NCBI GenBank assembly: GCA_973895155.1
Contig: OZ316895.1
Span: forward strand, 18,662,001-18,726,000
Length of the DNA stretch: 64,000 nt
Source: Marsupella aquatica
Lineage: Eukaryota; Marchantiophyta
Direction of reading: 5' to 3'
How positions within the stretch are numbered: the first letter of the stretch is position 1; each line of letters begins with the position of its first letter. Of the stretch, positions 11,101 to 21,924 are shown piece by piece. Below the pieces are notes generated by a model. That model was not told the origin of the DNA and did no database searches. It was given only the letters and a program-made list of their open reading frames with translations. A program made the translations under genes and the position numbers.

Positions 11101-14100
11101 CAATTGGAGGAAGTAAACCCCATCCCGAGACCAATCCCGGCCCCACCCATGTACGGAGGAGTTCGGTTAGCTGAGCTTGACGCGAGCCTGGACCCGAGTC
11201 TGCGAAACCAGGTTGAAGTCATCAGGAAGGAGCACTACCGGAAGTACACTATTGGGATGGACAAATCTTTTAACCTGGGCCACGCTCTGATGGGGAAGGC
11301 TGAAAAATCCATCCAAGCTTTGCTCAAGGAATATGAAGATGTGTTTGCATGGAGTCATCATGATTTAACAGGCGTCTCCCCCGAGTTGGGAGAACACACG
11401 ATCGATCTGAACCTAGGAGCCCATGCGGTACGACAGCAACAACGTCACATGAATCCGAGGTACTCCATCTTAGTGAAGGAGGAAATTGATCGTCTCCTCG
11501 CCGCCGATATCATTTACCCGGTAATGGCCAGCGACTCGGTCTCTCCCATTGTCATTGTACCAAAGAAGGGAGGTACGGATGGAAAACCTAAGATTCGTAT
11601 CTGTCAGGACTACCGTAAGCTGAATGACGCAACCCGAAAAGACCATTACCCATTACCATTCACGGATATGGTTCTAGATATGGTGGCCCGAAATGAAATC
11701 TATACATTTCTTGACGGGTATTCAGGTTATAACCAAATCTGGATTCGTCTCGCGGATCAGCTCAAAACAACTTTCACTACGGAGTGGGGGACGTTCGCAT
11801 TTCGGAGGATGCCTTTTGGTCTGTGTAACGCCCCGGCCATGTTTCAGCGCCTTATGATGAATATCTTCCACGATTTCCTACGGGAATTTTTGGAGATATT
11901 TATCGATGACTTTGCCATCTTCGGAACCGTTGCCATGCACCCCGAACACCTACGACGAACGTTGCAACGATGCCGAGATATTAACCTCAAACTATATCCC
12001 GCCAAATGCTTCTTCGGGGTAGAGGAGGGGGTGTTACTCGGGCATCGTGTGTCCAAACGGGGCATTGAGGTGGACCAAGAGAAAGTTGCGGCCTGGATGG
12101 CGGTGGTTTTCCCCTTGGATCAAAAAGCAGTACGATCCTTCTTGGGCTGCGTAGGGTATTACCGCCGGTTCATTAAAGACTTTGCTAAAATTGCGTTGCC
12201 CTTAACTGAGATGATGAAGAAGGATGCAGTGGTCGAGGAGACACCCCGAAGACGGATTGCTTTTGAGGAACTCCGTAAACGACTCACCACCGCGCCTATC
12301 ATGGTCACCCCAGACTGGAATAAGGAGTTCCACGTGTATGTCGATGTGTCAGGGTTCTGTATCGGATCCGTACTTAGTCAGCTAGATGAGGATGGACGTG
12401 ATCACCCCATCTATTTTGCTAGCCGTCAACTATTTGCAGCCAAAAAGAATTATTCCCCCACTGATCGAGAAGCTTTGGGAATAATCTACTCGTGTAAAAA
12501 GTTCCGACACTATCTGCTAGGCTACAAGGTCATTTTCCACACGGATCATGATAGCCTGAAGTACATGGTCAACAAAGCGGATGTGACAGGACGGATAGCC
12601 CGGTGGGTGCTACTTCTCCAGGAATTTAATTACGAAGTTCAGGTTCGGCCAGGAAGGGTACACCTCAATGCCGATTTCTTTTCATGACTGGACGGCGTAC
12701 CAGTCGATCAGCCAATTGATGATATTTTTCCGGATGAGGAGTTGTTCCACGTGGGGGAAGGGACACCAACGTGGTACGGCTCAATAATCACCTTCCTTTT
12801 AACAGGCCGCATCCCTGACGGCATCAATCAGGAGGCCGCCGCTGTGTTTTTACGGAAAGCCGGGCCTTACGTCATGATACAGGGTCACCTACATAAGGAA
12901 GGTATTAATGGAAAGTTATGACGCTGCTTAGAATATAAGGAGACACTTATCGTGATACGGGCCCTGCATGAAGAAGAAGCTGGAGGCCATTTCGCGGCAG
13001 TTACGACAGCCCGAAAGATTTTGGACTCGGGGTATTGGTGGCCTACGTTGCATCGGAATGTACAGCGCTTCATTAAGGGTTGTGACTTGTGTCAGCGAGC
13101 GGGGGCCCCGAGGCGGGCTCATCATCACCCGCTCACATCTGTGCTTCCATTGGCACCATTCGAAAAATGGGGAATTGATTATATCGGGCCGTTCACTCCC
13201 GTTACCCGAAGGCGAAGGTGCAGGTACATCCTATTAGCTATTGATTACTCCACCAAATGGGTCGAAGCGCGGGCTATGGTAAAGGACGACGCCGCAACCA
13301 GTGCCAGATTCTTATACGAACAGATTTTCACCCGATTCGGACCGCCCTTAGAATTGGTAAGCGACCGTGGAACCCACTTCCTCAATGACACCGTAGCCCA
13401 GCTTACGGAGCGTTACCTAGTCAAGCACCGCAAAACTACCCCATATCATCCTAAAGCCAACGGGATGGCGGAGAGAGCAAATGGTATCATTGGGAAGATC
13501 CTCAACAAAACTGTAGCTGCGCACAAAACGGATTGGGATGATAAGTTGTACGCAGCGGTGTACTCGTATAATCTAGCTTACAAAACTACTACGAGTCACA
13601 GCCCGTACTTTCTGGTGTTCGGCCAACATTCGTTGGTGCCCGTCGAATTTGAAGTGCACACTCCACGGGTCAGCATTCGGGATCGCTTACCTGAATCTGA
13701 AAGTCTGTCAGATCGAGCTTATCAGATTGAAGCCTTGGAAGAAGCACGGCTACTGGCAGCTCGACACACCGTGAAGAAACAGGCAACTTCGAAGAAGCAG
13801 CACGACAAAGGACTACGGAGGGTCGACGTCGTGGCAGGCGATCTAGTCCTTCTGTACGATAGAAGGTACATGCAGTTTCCAGGGAAGCTGCATACCCGGT
13901 GGTTGGGGCCCTTCCTTGTCAATCAGATCTACCGAAACGGATCTTTGGAGCTTGCGACGTATACCGGCGATTTACTCCCCACGCGAATCAGCTACGATCA
14001 TGTAAAAAAGTACCACCATCAAGATGACGACGCCGATAGCGATGTTCGCGAGGGCGCTTCACAATTAAGCAGGGAGCTATGTGACGCCGCCGGTACGGCG

Positions 14101-14112
14101 GTTAATGAGTGA
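8119..14112 (+). CDS. gag-pol: A1 Gag-Pol polyprotein, Athila/Tat-like Gypsy (two in-frame TGA stops)
   Basis: One frame of 1998 codons encodes all Gag and Pol functions. The Gag core (residues about 95-250, with RPFKGRHGDDPDEWLDEFE and GEARPWYNSLP) is followed by a Lys/Ser-rich region and three CCHC-type knuckles near residues 382 (CSKC), 478 (CYNC) and 506 (CQVC). The protease active site is VDGGAGVNIM (Asp about 762) with PVLLGRPW. The RT has FIDDF at about 1262, RNase H begins near 1400, and the integrase follows. The integrase catalytic residues are Asp 1687, Asp 1749 and Glu 1785, which is exactly D,D(35)E. TGA stops at 12685-12687 and 12919-12921 sit in the RNase H-integrase linker, and both fit CGA to TGA. 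The last codons read into the 3' LTR (14080-14112). No chromodomain is visible. Confidence 0.93.
14066..14079 (+). other. Polypurine tract of A1
   Basis: The short purine-rich AAGCAGGGAGCTA lies immediately before the 3' LTR TGTGACG. B1 has the matching AAGTGGGGAGCTA before its LTR at 3690. This is the expected plus-strand primer position. Confidence 0.55.
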
Positions 14113-17100
14113 TTCAGTCTAACTGCGCTCTGCATGCGCGTTAGGTGGGTCTTAGGCCGCTATTATTAGCATAACGACAGTATTTAGGTAATCATTAGGG
14201 GTAGGACATCATTAGGCAATAAGGGGGACTTCAGGTTTGGACTGGCGGCGGGTCGCTATTCGCACACCCGGGTTACGAGCGTGGAAGGGCCCCTCCCTCG
14301 GGTCCGTATAACGAACTTAAGGAAGCGGCCACTGACGCACGCTGACTCAGACCGGCGGAGTGGCCGGTACACCACAAGCGTGAGCGGTTCAGCCTATGGG
14401 CGTCGAGGAGACGTCGGGGATCGACAAGCCCTCAAAGTATAAAAGGGGAGCCAACCCTTTGTAGTGCACCAGTCCATCAGTCCGCGCGCCAACTTCGACC
14501 CCAGTTCTCTCGTTCTCTCTAGGTTGCCACTACTATCTCCTTTGAATGTCGCACACGATCCTCTCTAGCTTGGCCATTCAATTCTGGACGCAGTTCCTAT
14601 CTACCGGAAGGCACTTGGCCGATTCATTGAAACACGCCAACCCGCGCCGATATGAAATCGAACGCGAATACGAGAGAGCCATCCGCCTAGCAGGACGACA
14701 CCACTATGTCCTTAACTTTGACTACCCGTCTCAGAGTGAGCTTTACCGACCAGCAGAGGTATCTGGGTACTTCTTCAACGAAGACAAATATATCGAGTTC
14801 TGGGAAGCATTGCTTCGGCTTCCGGACGAGGTCTTCAATATCCCGGGTATAATCGACCTGCAGCGACATCACTTCGACCACATCCCTGCCCGGGTTCGGG
14901 CTGTCATTAACGGCGAGTCCAGTACCAACCGTTCGACAAGGGCGTCCGCACTCGCTTCGGAGAACTTCTACCAGCACCTGCAGAGCTTCATGGGAACTCG
15001 GCCATCAACCAACATGACCAACTCAGCCGTGCCCGTACCCGTACCCGTGCCCATGCAACCCCAGCCTCAACCTTAGGCTCAGCTTCAGCTTCAGCCTCAG
15101 CCGCAGCCTAGCCAAACCCCACCACCTATCACCCAGCCAGCACAGGTACGCTCCGTCATCAACGCTGTGGATCTTAGCGATGACGACGAGGCTACCCCAC
15201 CCTTGACCAGGCGGCCCAGAGGAACAAGCGCTCGGGGGGCCGACACTATGTCGTCCCCACCCCCTGCTCTGACCCCAGGAGCGGCCCCAGCAGACAACAT
15301 GGTGACCGTGGCCGCCCCGGGCCCGTTACCAACGGCAGTGGCACTCCCCAGGCCTGATCGGGAGGATGGGGAAGTATCACCTTCCCCGAGTCAGTCATGG
15401 GGAAAGAAGAGGAAGGAATCCGCCACTGCATCCGGGTTACCGTTGGCCACGGTAGCCGTAGCCAAGGTGACGATGCACCGCATGGGGGAAAACGTTCACA
15501 GCAACATCCTCCATCCCAAGCATGCGGTGTACCTGAAGACTCAGGGATTTGAGCACCTCACCTCTCTCCCCTGGAACACTTGCAGGTACTACGGGGAGGA
15601 CATGATAGAATTCGTCAAGAATTATGACGACGTACGTCAACAGACTCGGCTGCAGGGAAGGAATATGTCCCTCACAGAAGAACGGCTCAAGATGATCTTC
15701 GGGTTACCCGAAGGTGACCATCGAGTCGAATCACGGGCTCCCGGGGGCAAGGGGGCCAAGTACCAATCTTCAAGTTTTCCCTCAGAGGGAGCAGTAGACA
15801 ACGGGTTCGTGATGAGGACCTGCCTCATGCCCGAGATAGCTGAGCGGCTGGAGTTCCAAAGGTACGCTCTCCACATGATGGAACCCCGGGGGGAGATCTC
15901 CGCCGCCCAGGTTATCCAGGTCGAGAACTATCGACCTAGGAAATGGGCGTCGTACTTCGCTAAGAAATTCCATGAAGAGATGGAGCGGCGAAGGAAGACG
16001 CTGTACATTGGCGGGAAGGCGTATTTCGCTAGCCACATCGAAATCATTCTTGAGTGGTACGCCCGGTTTGATCGACGAACCCTTCCCCGCATCAACGTTA
16101 CAAAGCTGGTCCCAGCTAGGTGGGTTTTTCCGGCATTGGAGAGACGGCCCCAACCCGAGGCCCGAAGTCCAGTGGACACGCCAGCTTCACCCACCCCACC
16201 TCCACAAATAGCTGTAATCGTAACCGAGGAGGCGCCGGAGGGGTCGGTCGTCGCAACCGTTGATGCGACCCAACTAGCCGGGCTAAGTACAGAAGTTGGT
16301 ACGGCAGAGGTCTTACCCGAACCCGGGTCTCCCAATGACCCACCGGTGGCAATTCCGGAGAACCGGACATTGCTGCAGGAGGACACTCCAGCCCCTTCCT
16401 CCCCAGGGCTGGACGTCACTGCCCCGGCCCCTGCGCGTGTTGACGTCTGCCCGTGCCCAAATCCGGACAGGCACAACTTGGACCACCCGGAACTCTTCGT
16501 ACAGGGTACGTTTCTGAACGGGCTTCTGGGAGATTTCTCTCATCAAATTGCCCGGGATACCGGGGAGTTCATGGCCCGGAAGGTAGCCTGTTTCTTCAAT
16601 CAGGAGTTGGTTGCCGCCGTAAAGGCAGGTCGGGCCCTGTCGGAGGCCCTTCAGAGGATAGAGCGGTACCGGGTGGAGTCCGTGTACCTAAAGAACGAAG
16701 TGGCGGCTCAAGAGGCTGAGCTTCTGCAACTACGACCCAAGGTTGCAGCCACCGATGAGTTGTTAGCAAAGGCGCACGCTCTTACCGCCCTAGCCGAACA
16801 GGCCAAAGCTGGGAACGAGGCTGAGATTACACGACTCCCGAACTAGATTGACAGTTTGAAGAAACAAGCTGTCACCTGGCAGAAAGACCTGGAGGAGGCC
16901 GAGGAGCGAGCCCAGCGGGACACGGCGGAGATAGCCACGCTACAGGCCGAGATAGCGCGGCTCCAAACCGAGGCCGAGAAGCAGGACCAGCTGGCGGGTA
17001 AACTGACGAGCGACGCCCAGCAGCTGGAGGAGGCATGTCAGGAGGCAGCAGAGGAGATGGACGCGGCGAGGCGAGAGAACGAATCTCTGCTGGACCAGGT

Positions 17101-18087
17101 CCAGCTCCGCAAAGCGGACAATGACAGGCTTCGAAGGCAGCGGGATGGCCGTTCCCATTCGGGCGGCTCTAGCAAGCGTGCCAGGCATTAGCGGCGGAGT
17201 AGGAATAGATTAGGATTAGGATTGGCTTAGTCAGGCTCTTGGGACAGGCACCTGCCTTAGGTACAGCAGCGCTGCCCTGTTGTCCAGCCTGCGTAGATTA
17301 GGATCTTCTAATAAGACACAGCCGTTTTCCGGCCTGACTGTCAGCTTAGTTAGGACCTTAGTCAGCAAATCTTCGGTGAGAGGACACCCCGTCCCTCGGT
17401 TCTTAGTATTTAGTGCACCCCTCGGTAGAGGCAGGGGGGTTTTTAGTTTCAGAGTCGGACATCCGCGGGATATGCGGGGAGTCCCGACCTCTGGGAATGA
17501 AAGAGTACCAAGGGGAGGGGGTAGGACTAAGCTCGCCGGGCGAGTGCGGAGCCGGGCTCTGTTGTAGTGTGCACCCTCGGCCTTGAACCTGTTCATTCCA
17601 GGGCTGTCGGGTCAACTAAGTGTACGCATATGTTCCCTTTGTAGTAAAATCCTTTCCCATCATTTTCCTTCGTGTAAATCGAGATTGTATGCATGTGTGC
17701 GCATATGTGTGTGGGTTTCTCGTATATGGGTGGCAGCGCCAGGCCGAACGCACTACCCGAGACGTGCACAGGGTGCAGCCTGCGGGTAAGTGGTTGCGAG
17801 CACGGGTTGAGGACCTGTATCATCGAATCCGGATCGAAGGCGGACAGCACGAAGGCTTAGAAGCCCTTAAGCCAGGGTCGATCCTGCTATCGACTAAGGT
17901 ATGTTCCGGCGGCGGAACATAAACTATACCTAGGAGGTGTCTGTATTTAGCAGTATGCGCACTTAGCGCTAGTTTACGAGAATAAGGTGCATTACGTGCT
18001 TCCCTTCTTGCCCGAACCCTCAGATTTACGAGAGATGTGCCTGTCTAAGCTGAAGTCTGAGTTAAGGCCGAAGCCTACGACGTGACA
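14080..18087 (+). repeat. A1 3' LTR
   Basis: This 4008-bp direct repeat of 4007-7995 starts TGTGACGCCGCC and ends ACGTGACA. It carries a TATA box at 14438-14444 and its own copy of the LTR frame at 14546-17191. The TCTGT that follows is the right target-site duplication. Confidence 0.92.
14546..17191 (+). pseudogene. LTR-internal ORF of A1 3' LTR, two stops
   Basis: It has exactly the same length (2646 bp) and layout as the 5' LTR copy. Stops are TAG at 15074-15076, in the Pro/Gln linker, and TAG at 16844-16846, in the coiled coil. The 5' LTR has CAG at both codons, while its own two stops are intact codons here. The two LTR copies therefore complement each other, and the parental element probably had an uninterrupted frame of 881 residues. 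The middle segment from about 15167 to 16846 is open for more than 550 codons. Confidence 0.78.
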
Positions 18088-18092
18088 TCTGT
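18088..18092 (+). repeat. Target-site duplication, right copy, element A1
   Basis: TCTGT follows the A1 3' LTR and pairs with TCTGC at 4002-4006 with a single transition. Confidence 0.7.
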
Positions 18093-21000
18093 TGCTCAGG
18101 CAAGCCCTCGGGGTGGAAGCACATACCGACAATCAACTCAAGAAGGGTATGAGCAATGTCAATCAAGCTACTCATTTTTGGGGATGCCTGTTAGAACGGG
18201 CAACTGAGTACATTGGGACCTAGGAGGACGAAGAATCAGAGAGAGCAGCTCGAGAACGGCAGGAGCTTGCTCGGCTATGGGAGCTACATAAGTCTGCTTT
18301 CTTAGGAGGAGAACTCATTACGGCTGAATTCTTGTGGACGCCTACTGCCGACGAACTCGACGGTCTTCTGTTTTGTGAGAACAAAATAGTTGGCATCCGG
18401 GAGGCCATCAACCGTTGCAACAACATACACTGGGAGTTGAAGGGTAGCACGGAGGGGTGGACAAAGGCAACCGTGCTAGGAGAAACATCCACGGCAGCCG
18501 CTATGAAGAGGAAAGGGAACAACAACAAAGAAGCCACCCCTGCAAAAAGAACAAGGTCGGCGGCACCCAGGAAACCAGCAGAGCAGGGAAGCATGAGGCA
18601 AGCGGAAGCCAAAGAGGAGGAGGTTGACCCCATCAATGCCGTTCCAACAAGAGATGACACCTGGAAAGGCTGGGCGGCGACCCTCCCCGAGGAGGTGCAA
18701 TTACACTTTGCACGGGAAGAGGATGCATGCTTTACGGATATGCAGACTCGGAAATACCAGGGCTTCATGGCCGGATCCGGCTTGGAAGAAGCCATAAAGT
18801 TACCATGGCTGAAACCGGAGGTGCCGGATTCAGACTTACTAGAATTCATGGGATCATGGGAGCCCGAGACCAATTCCACAAGGGTGTATGGGAAGGATTT
18901 CTATCTCACTCCCCGGGTGATTGCCGAAATATTTGGCTTGCCGATGGGCAATAAGACCAAAATAGATACTAGGAAGACGTTGCTAGACAAGGAGTTCCGG
19001 TCGTTTCTAGGGCCATCAACAAATAATGGCTTCTTCTGAAACACCTGCACAAACCCGCACATAGGAGAAATGATCAATTTCTTGTAGGTGACCATGCATT
19101 GTAACTTGCCGAGGGCAAAGATCGGCAAGGCACAGGTCTATCTGGGGGAGAGGCCAGACCCAAGCCGAGACTACAACGGGTACCTCCTCACCCAACTGAA
19201 GAAGATCTTGAAGGAGGAACAGCTGGTGATCGGCATGGGAAGCGTGTCCCGGCTTGGTTATCATATGCCGCTGTTGTGCCGGTATGCCCAAAGTCAGATA
19301 TTCACCCTGGTACTGCCCCTACAGGCAAGAGCACCATAGGAGGTTGGGGAACTGAGGCCAGCAACAGAGAAACCGACCCAACCCGACAGTCCTACAATTG
19401 AGCAGGCGTTTAGGCCGAGGAAGGAGGACTTGCCGATGCAGCAACCAGGCATGCAGAATCTGCTGAAATTGCTGGAGAAGGAAAGGAGAACGGCAACGGC
19501 AACGGGACCAGTACAAAATACTGCTCCCAAAGTCGGCCTTAGCCAACTTACCAGGGAAAACCCCTTTACCGGGGTCAAGGAGAGAAGGGGGCTGGAACAC
19601 GAGCCGGGAGTCCGAATGTATGTAGGAGCTTCAAGTCCCGAAGCCGAGGAAAAGTAGCCCAAAGCTCCTGGTCGCGACAAGGAGAAGATGAGATCAACAT
19701 GGAAGCCGGAGGAACCAGGACCCGTGATCTGTGAGGCCGTGTTCATGGCAAGACCAGGACAGCAGCGTGGGGAGCCGGTAGTCCATGCCGAGGACGAGGC
19801 GGTAGAAGGCTACGACAATGATGACTCCGGCTACGGGTCGGACCATCATGTTCCAGGAATAAGGACCTGTGGCAGGTTCATCCCCACTCTTCCAAGAGTA
19901 GTTCGAGGGGACCCGACCCAGTAGAGCAGCCCCGAGTCTCCCCCACCAGATGTCACTCCCCCTAGCTTTGACGGCATAAAACAGACAGCACATGAATTTC
20001 AGGAATGACTAAGGGAGGAAGAAGAGGCAACCCTGGCTAGGGAGAAAGATTTACCAGGAGGAGAATGGCCAGAGGACATCAGGCGGCTTGCAGAAAAATG
20101 AAGCAGCCCTCCAGCCACGATAGAAGAAATTTGCAAGGCGGCTTGGGAAGAAAGGCCGTGGTGGATGATGCCGATGACTTCTACTCACTCCGCCTATGCT
20201 AAAGAAAGAGCCATGGAGTACGGGGAGATGTGTGGGGAACTTGCGCTCGGCATCTTTGGGGAGGAGTTTTGGAGCAGGGACCCTTTTTCCAGAGGGAAAT
20301 GTTGGAGAACTGCCAATTAGAAGAAGCGGTGGCTTTGGAGAGAAGCAAGAAGGACGAGGTCACCCGTCAACTTAGGGGCAGGGAAGCCAAGGTAGAAGAC
20401 CTGAAGGCGGCCAAGAAAGCCCAAGATGAGCTGCAGATTAAGCGGCATGAGCTCAACATCATGCAGGGGCAATTGGATACCGCGCAGTCTGATAATCAGA
20501 TTATCAAGGATAAACTGACTCGGACCCAAGGTGAGCTGGCCAATTTGATCAAGGAGAAGGAGAAGTGGAAGCGAGAGCTGAGAGACGCAGAGGAGGCCCA
20601 CATAGCAGCCAACAATCGGGCCATGGCGGAAACTCAGAGAAGGGAAAGGGCGCTGAAGGGGGAACTCGAGGATATCCGCGGAGCCCTTGAGCAGAAGGAA
20701 GCCGAGTTAGGAAAATCCTATCAGGCGATCATTGTGCTACGGTAGGAGCTCGGATCCATGATGGCCAGCTTCAAGGCCGACCTGCGTGAGAAAGACAACC
20801 AGCTCGACCAGACTTATGCCAAGATGAATAAACTGGAGTCTCAGGTTGTTACGGAGCTCGACAAGGAGCTGAGAGCAACCCAGGAGGAGAGGGCTACCTT
20901 AAAGAAGGAATTGGAGGAAGCCCAAAAGGAGCAGAAGGAGGCGCGCAAGGACCTGGATGAATTGCAAGAGGAGTTGGAGGAAAGCACGCGGAAGATGGAG

Positions 21001-21570
21001 AACTTACAACGGCGAGCCGACAACCCAAAGGAGCGACTGAAGAAACAGGCCGCAGTATTTAAGTGCTTGGCTTCCTCAGGTCCAACTCCAATTGGGGCAA
21101 CCAAGTTGCCAGGAATAGTACTGGCCGAAGGACAAGCCGAGACACTCGCACCGGTGCCGGAGGTAAGTGGCAAGGGGAAGGGGCCAGCTGCCGAACCAAA
21201 GAAGAAGAAGAAGCAAAAACCTTTTGGGTCAGGGAGTAATACGACTCCTCAAGCCGTCGTGACCAAGGAGGTAAACCCAACACCAACCTCAGGCAGTGTC
21301 ACGGCAGAGGATCCAACTGCCCTAGAAGGCGGGGATGGCAAAGCCGAGGCCAGGATACTCGGTGATGAAGCCAGGGTACCGGATCCACCACTAGAGCATG
21401 CCGGGGAGGCCATGGCCGATGTTGAGGCCGAAGCCGAGGGTGGACCTAGTCAGGCCGATGGAGAGTTGACTTGGTCCGGAGCAGGTAATCTGTCAGAGGA
21501 CGGACCTACGGTAGTGGCTGCGGAGGAAGTGTTGGGGGTGTCCATTGAGGACCAGACACCGCTGCCATGA
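18088..21570 (+). pseudogene. B1 LTR-internal ORF, main part: PMD-like core, coiled coil, basic tail
   Basis: This is the family B LTR protein with several stops and at least one frameshift (near 20265). The first open stretch has MSNVNQATHFWG and the core block GKDFYLTPRVIAEIFGLP (about 18890-18945). A TGA at 19036-19038 interrupts NGFF/NTCTNPHIGEM. The MQQPGMQNLLKLLEKE helix (about 19436-19484) and a DDSGYGSDHHVPG segment follow. A long coiled coil spans about 20290-21060, then a Lys-rich KKKKKQKP patch at about 21200, and the frame ends at 21570. The frame is longer than in family A. Its function is unknown; the Lys-rich patch could be a nuclear signal (inference). Confidence 0.68.
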
Positions 21571-21924
21571 CGGTGGTGGAGGGCCGCTCCTTTTAAGGAG
21601 GACGGACATGGAGGGAGGAGGCGTGAGTGGGTAGGGCGGGCTCAGATCTCCAAGTTTAGAATTAGGATCAGGACCAAGGGGCGGCCCTGACACTTAGCTT
21701 AGTGGGATTGCGGATCCACTGGTAAGAGCAACACTTGTGCTCCTGCCTCGCTATACATAGGTAGATTATAGTTAGGTAGATTAGGCTTACGCTGCAAGGA
21801 ATTAGGCGGATCCACTACCAGGATAAGTACCTAGGCAGCGGGGAGTTTAGGGCCTTCTTCCTTAGCAAGTTTTTAGTGCACCAGCAGGGCTGGGATCAAG
21901 TAGTTAAAGAAGCTCTCGGTTAGT

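Larger units (their letters stand above)
4007..18087 (+). mobile_element. Complete Ty3/Gypsy element A1 with giant ORF-bearing LTRs
   Basis: This is a 14,081-bp element: LTRs at 4007-7995 (3989 bp) and 14080-18087 (4008 bp), one Gag-Pol frame at 8119-14112, a candidate primer-binding site and a polypurine tract. The LTRs begin TGTGACG and end CGTGACA. Its domain order (protease, RT, RNase H, integrase), the DGGAGVNIM protease motif, the FIDDF reverse transcriptase motif and the lack of a chromodomain fit the non-chromoviral Athila/Tat side of Gypsy (inference). The element is inserted in the 3' LTR of B1. In the first 500 bp or so the two LTRs differ by nine substitutions, all transitions, plus a 1-bp indel, so the insertion is fairly young. 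Every coding frame carries stops, so it is not autonomous now. Confidence 0.92.
18088..21924 (+). mobile_element. B1 3' LTR, second part (truncated)
   Basis: This continues the family B LTR interrupted at 4006. It runs through the LTR frame to about 21570, then a non-coding tail, and stops matching the family at TTAGT (21924). Compared with solo LTR B3, about 550 bp of LTR end are missing. The next bases belong to an inverted B copy (B4). Confidence 0.82.

Noticed and set aside
14112-14120. Chromodomain at the end of the A1 or B1 integrase
   Set aside because: The protein ends shortly after the LGPF block and a basic segment, with no aromatic cage pattern; this fits non-chromoviral Gypsy.
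15928-16476. 182-codon minus-strand frame repeated in both A1 LTRs and partly in A2
   Set aside because: It is antisense to the LTR protein. It persists only because the copies are near identical, and its composition mirrors the sense codons.
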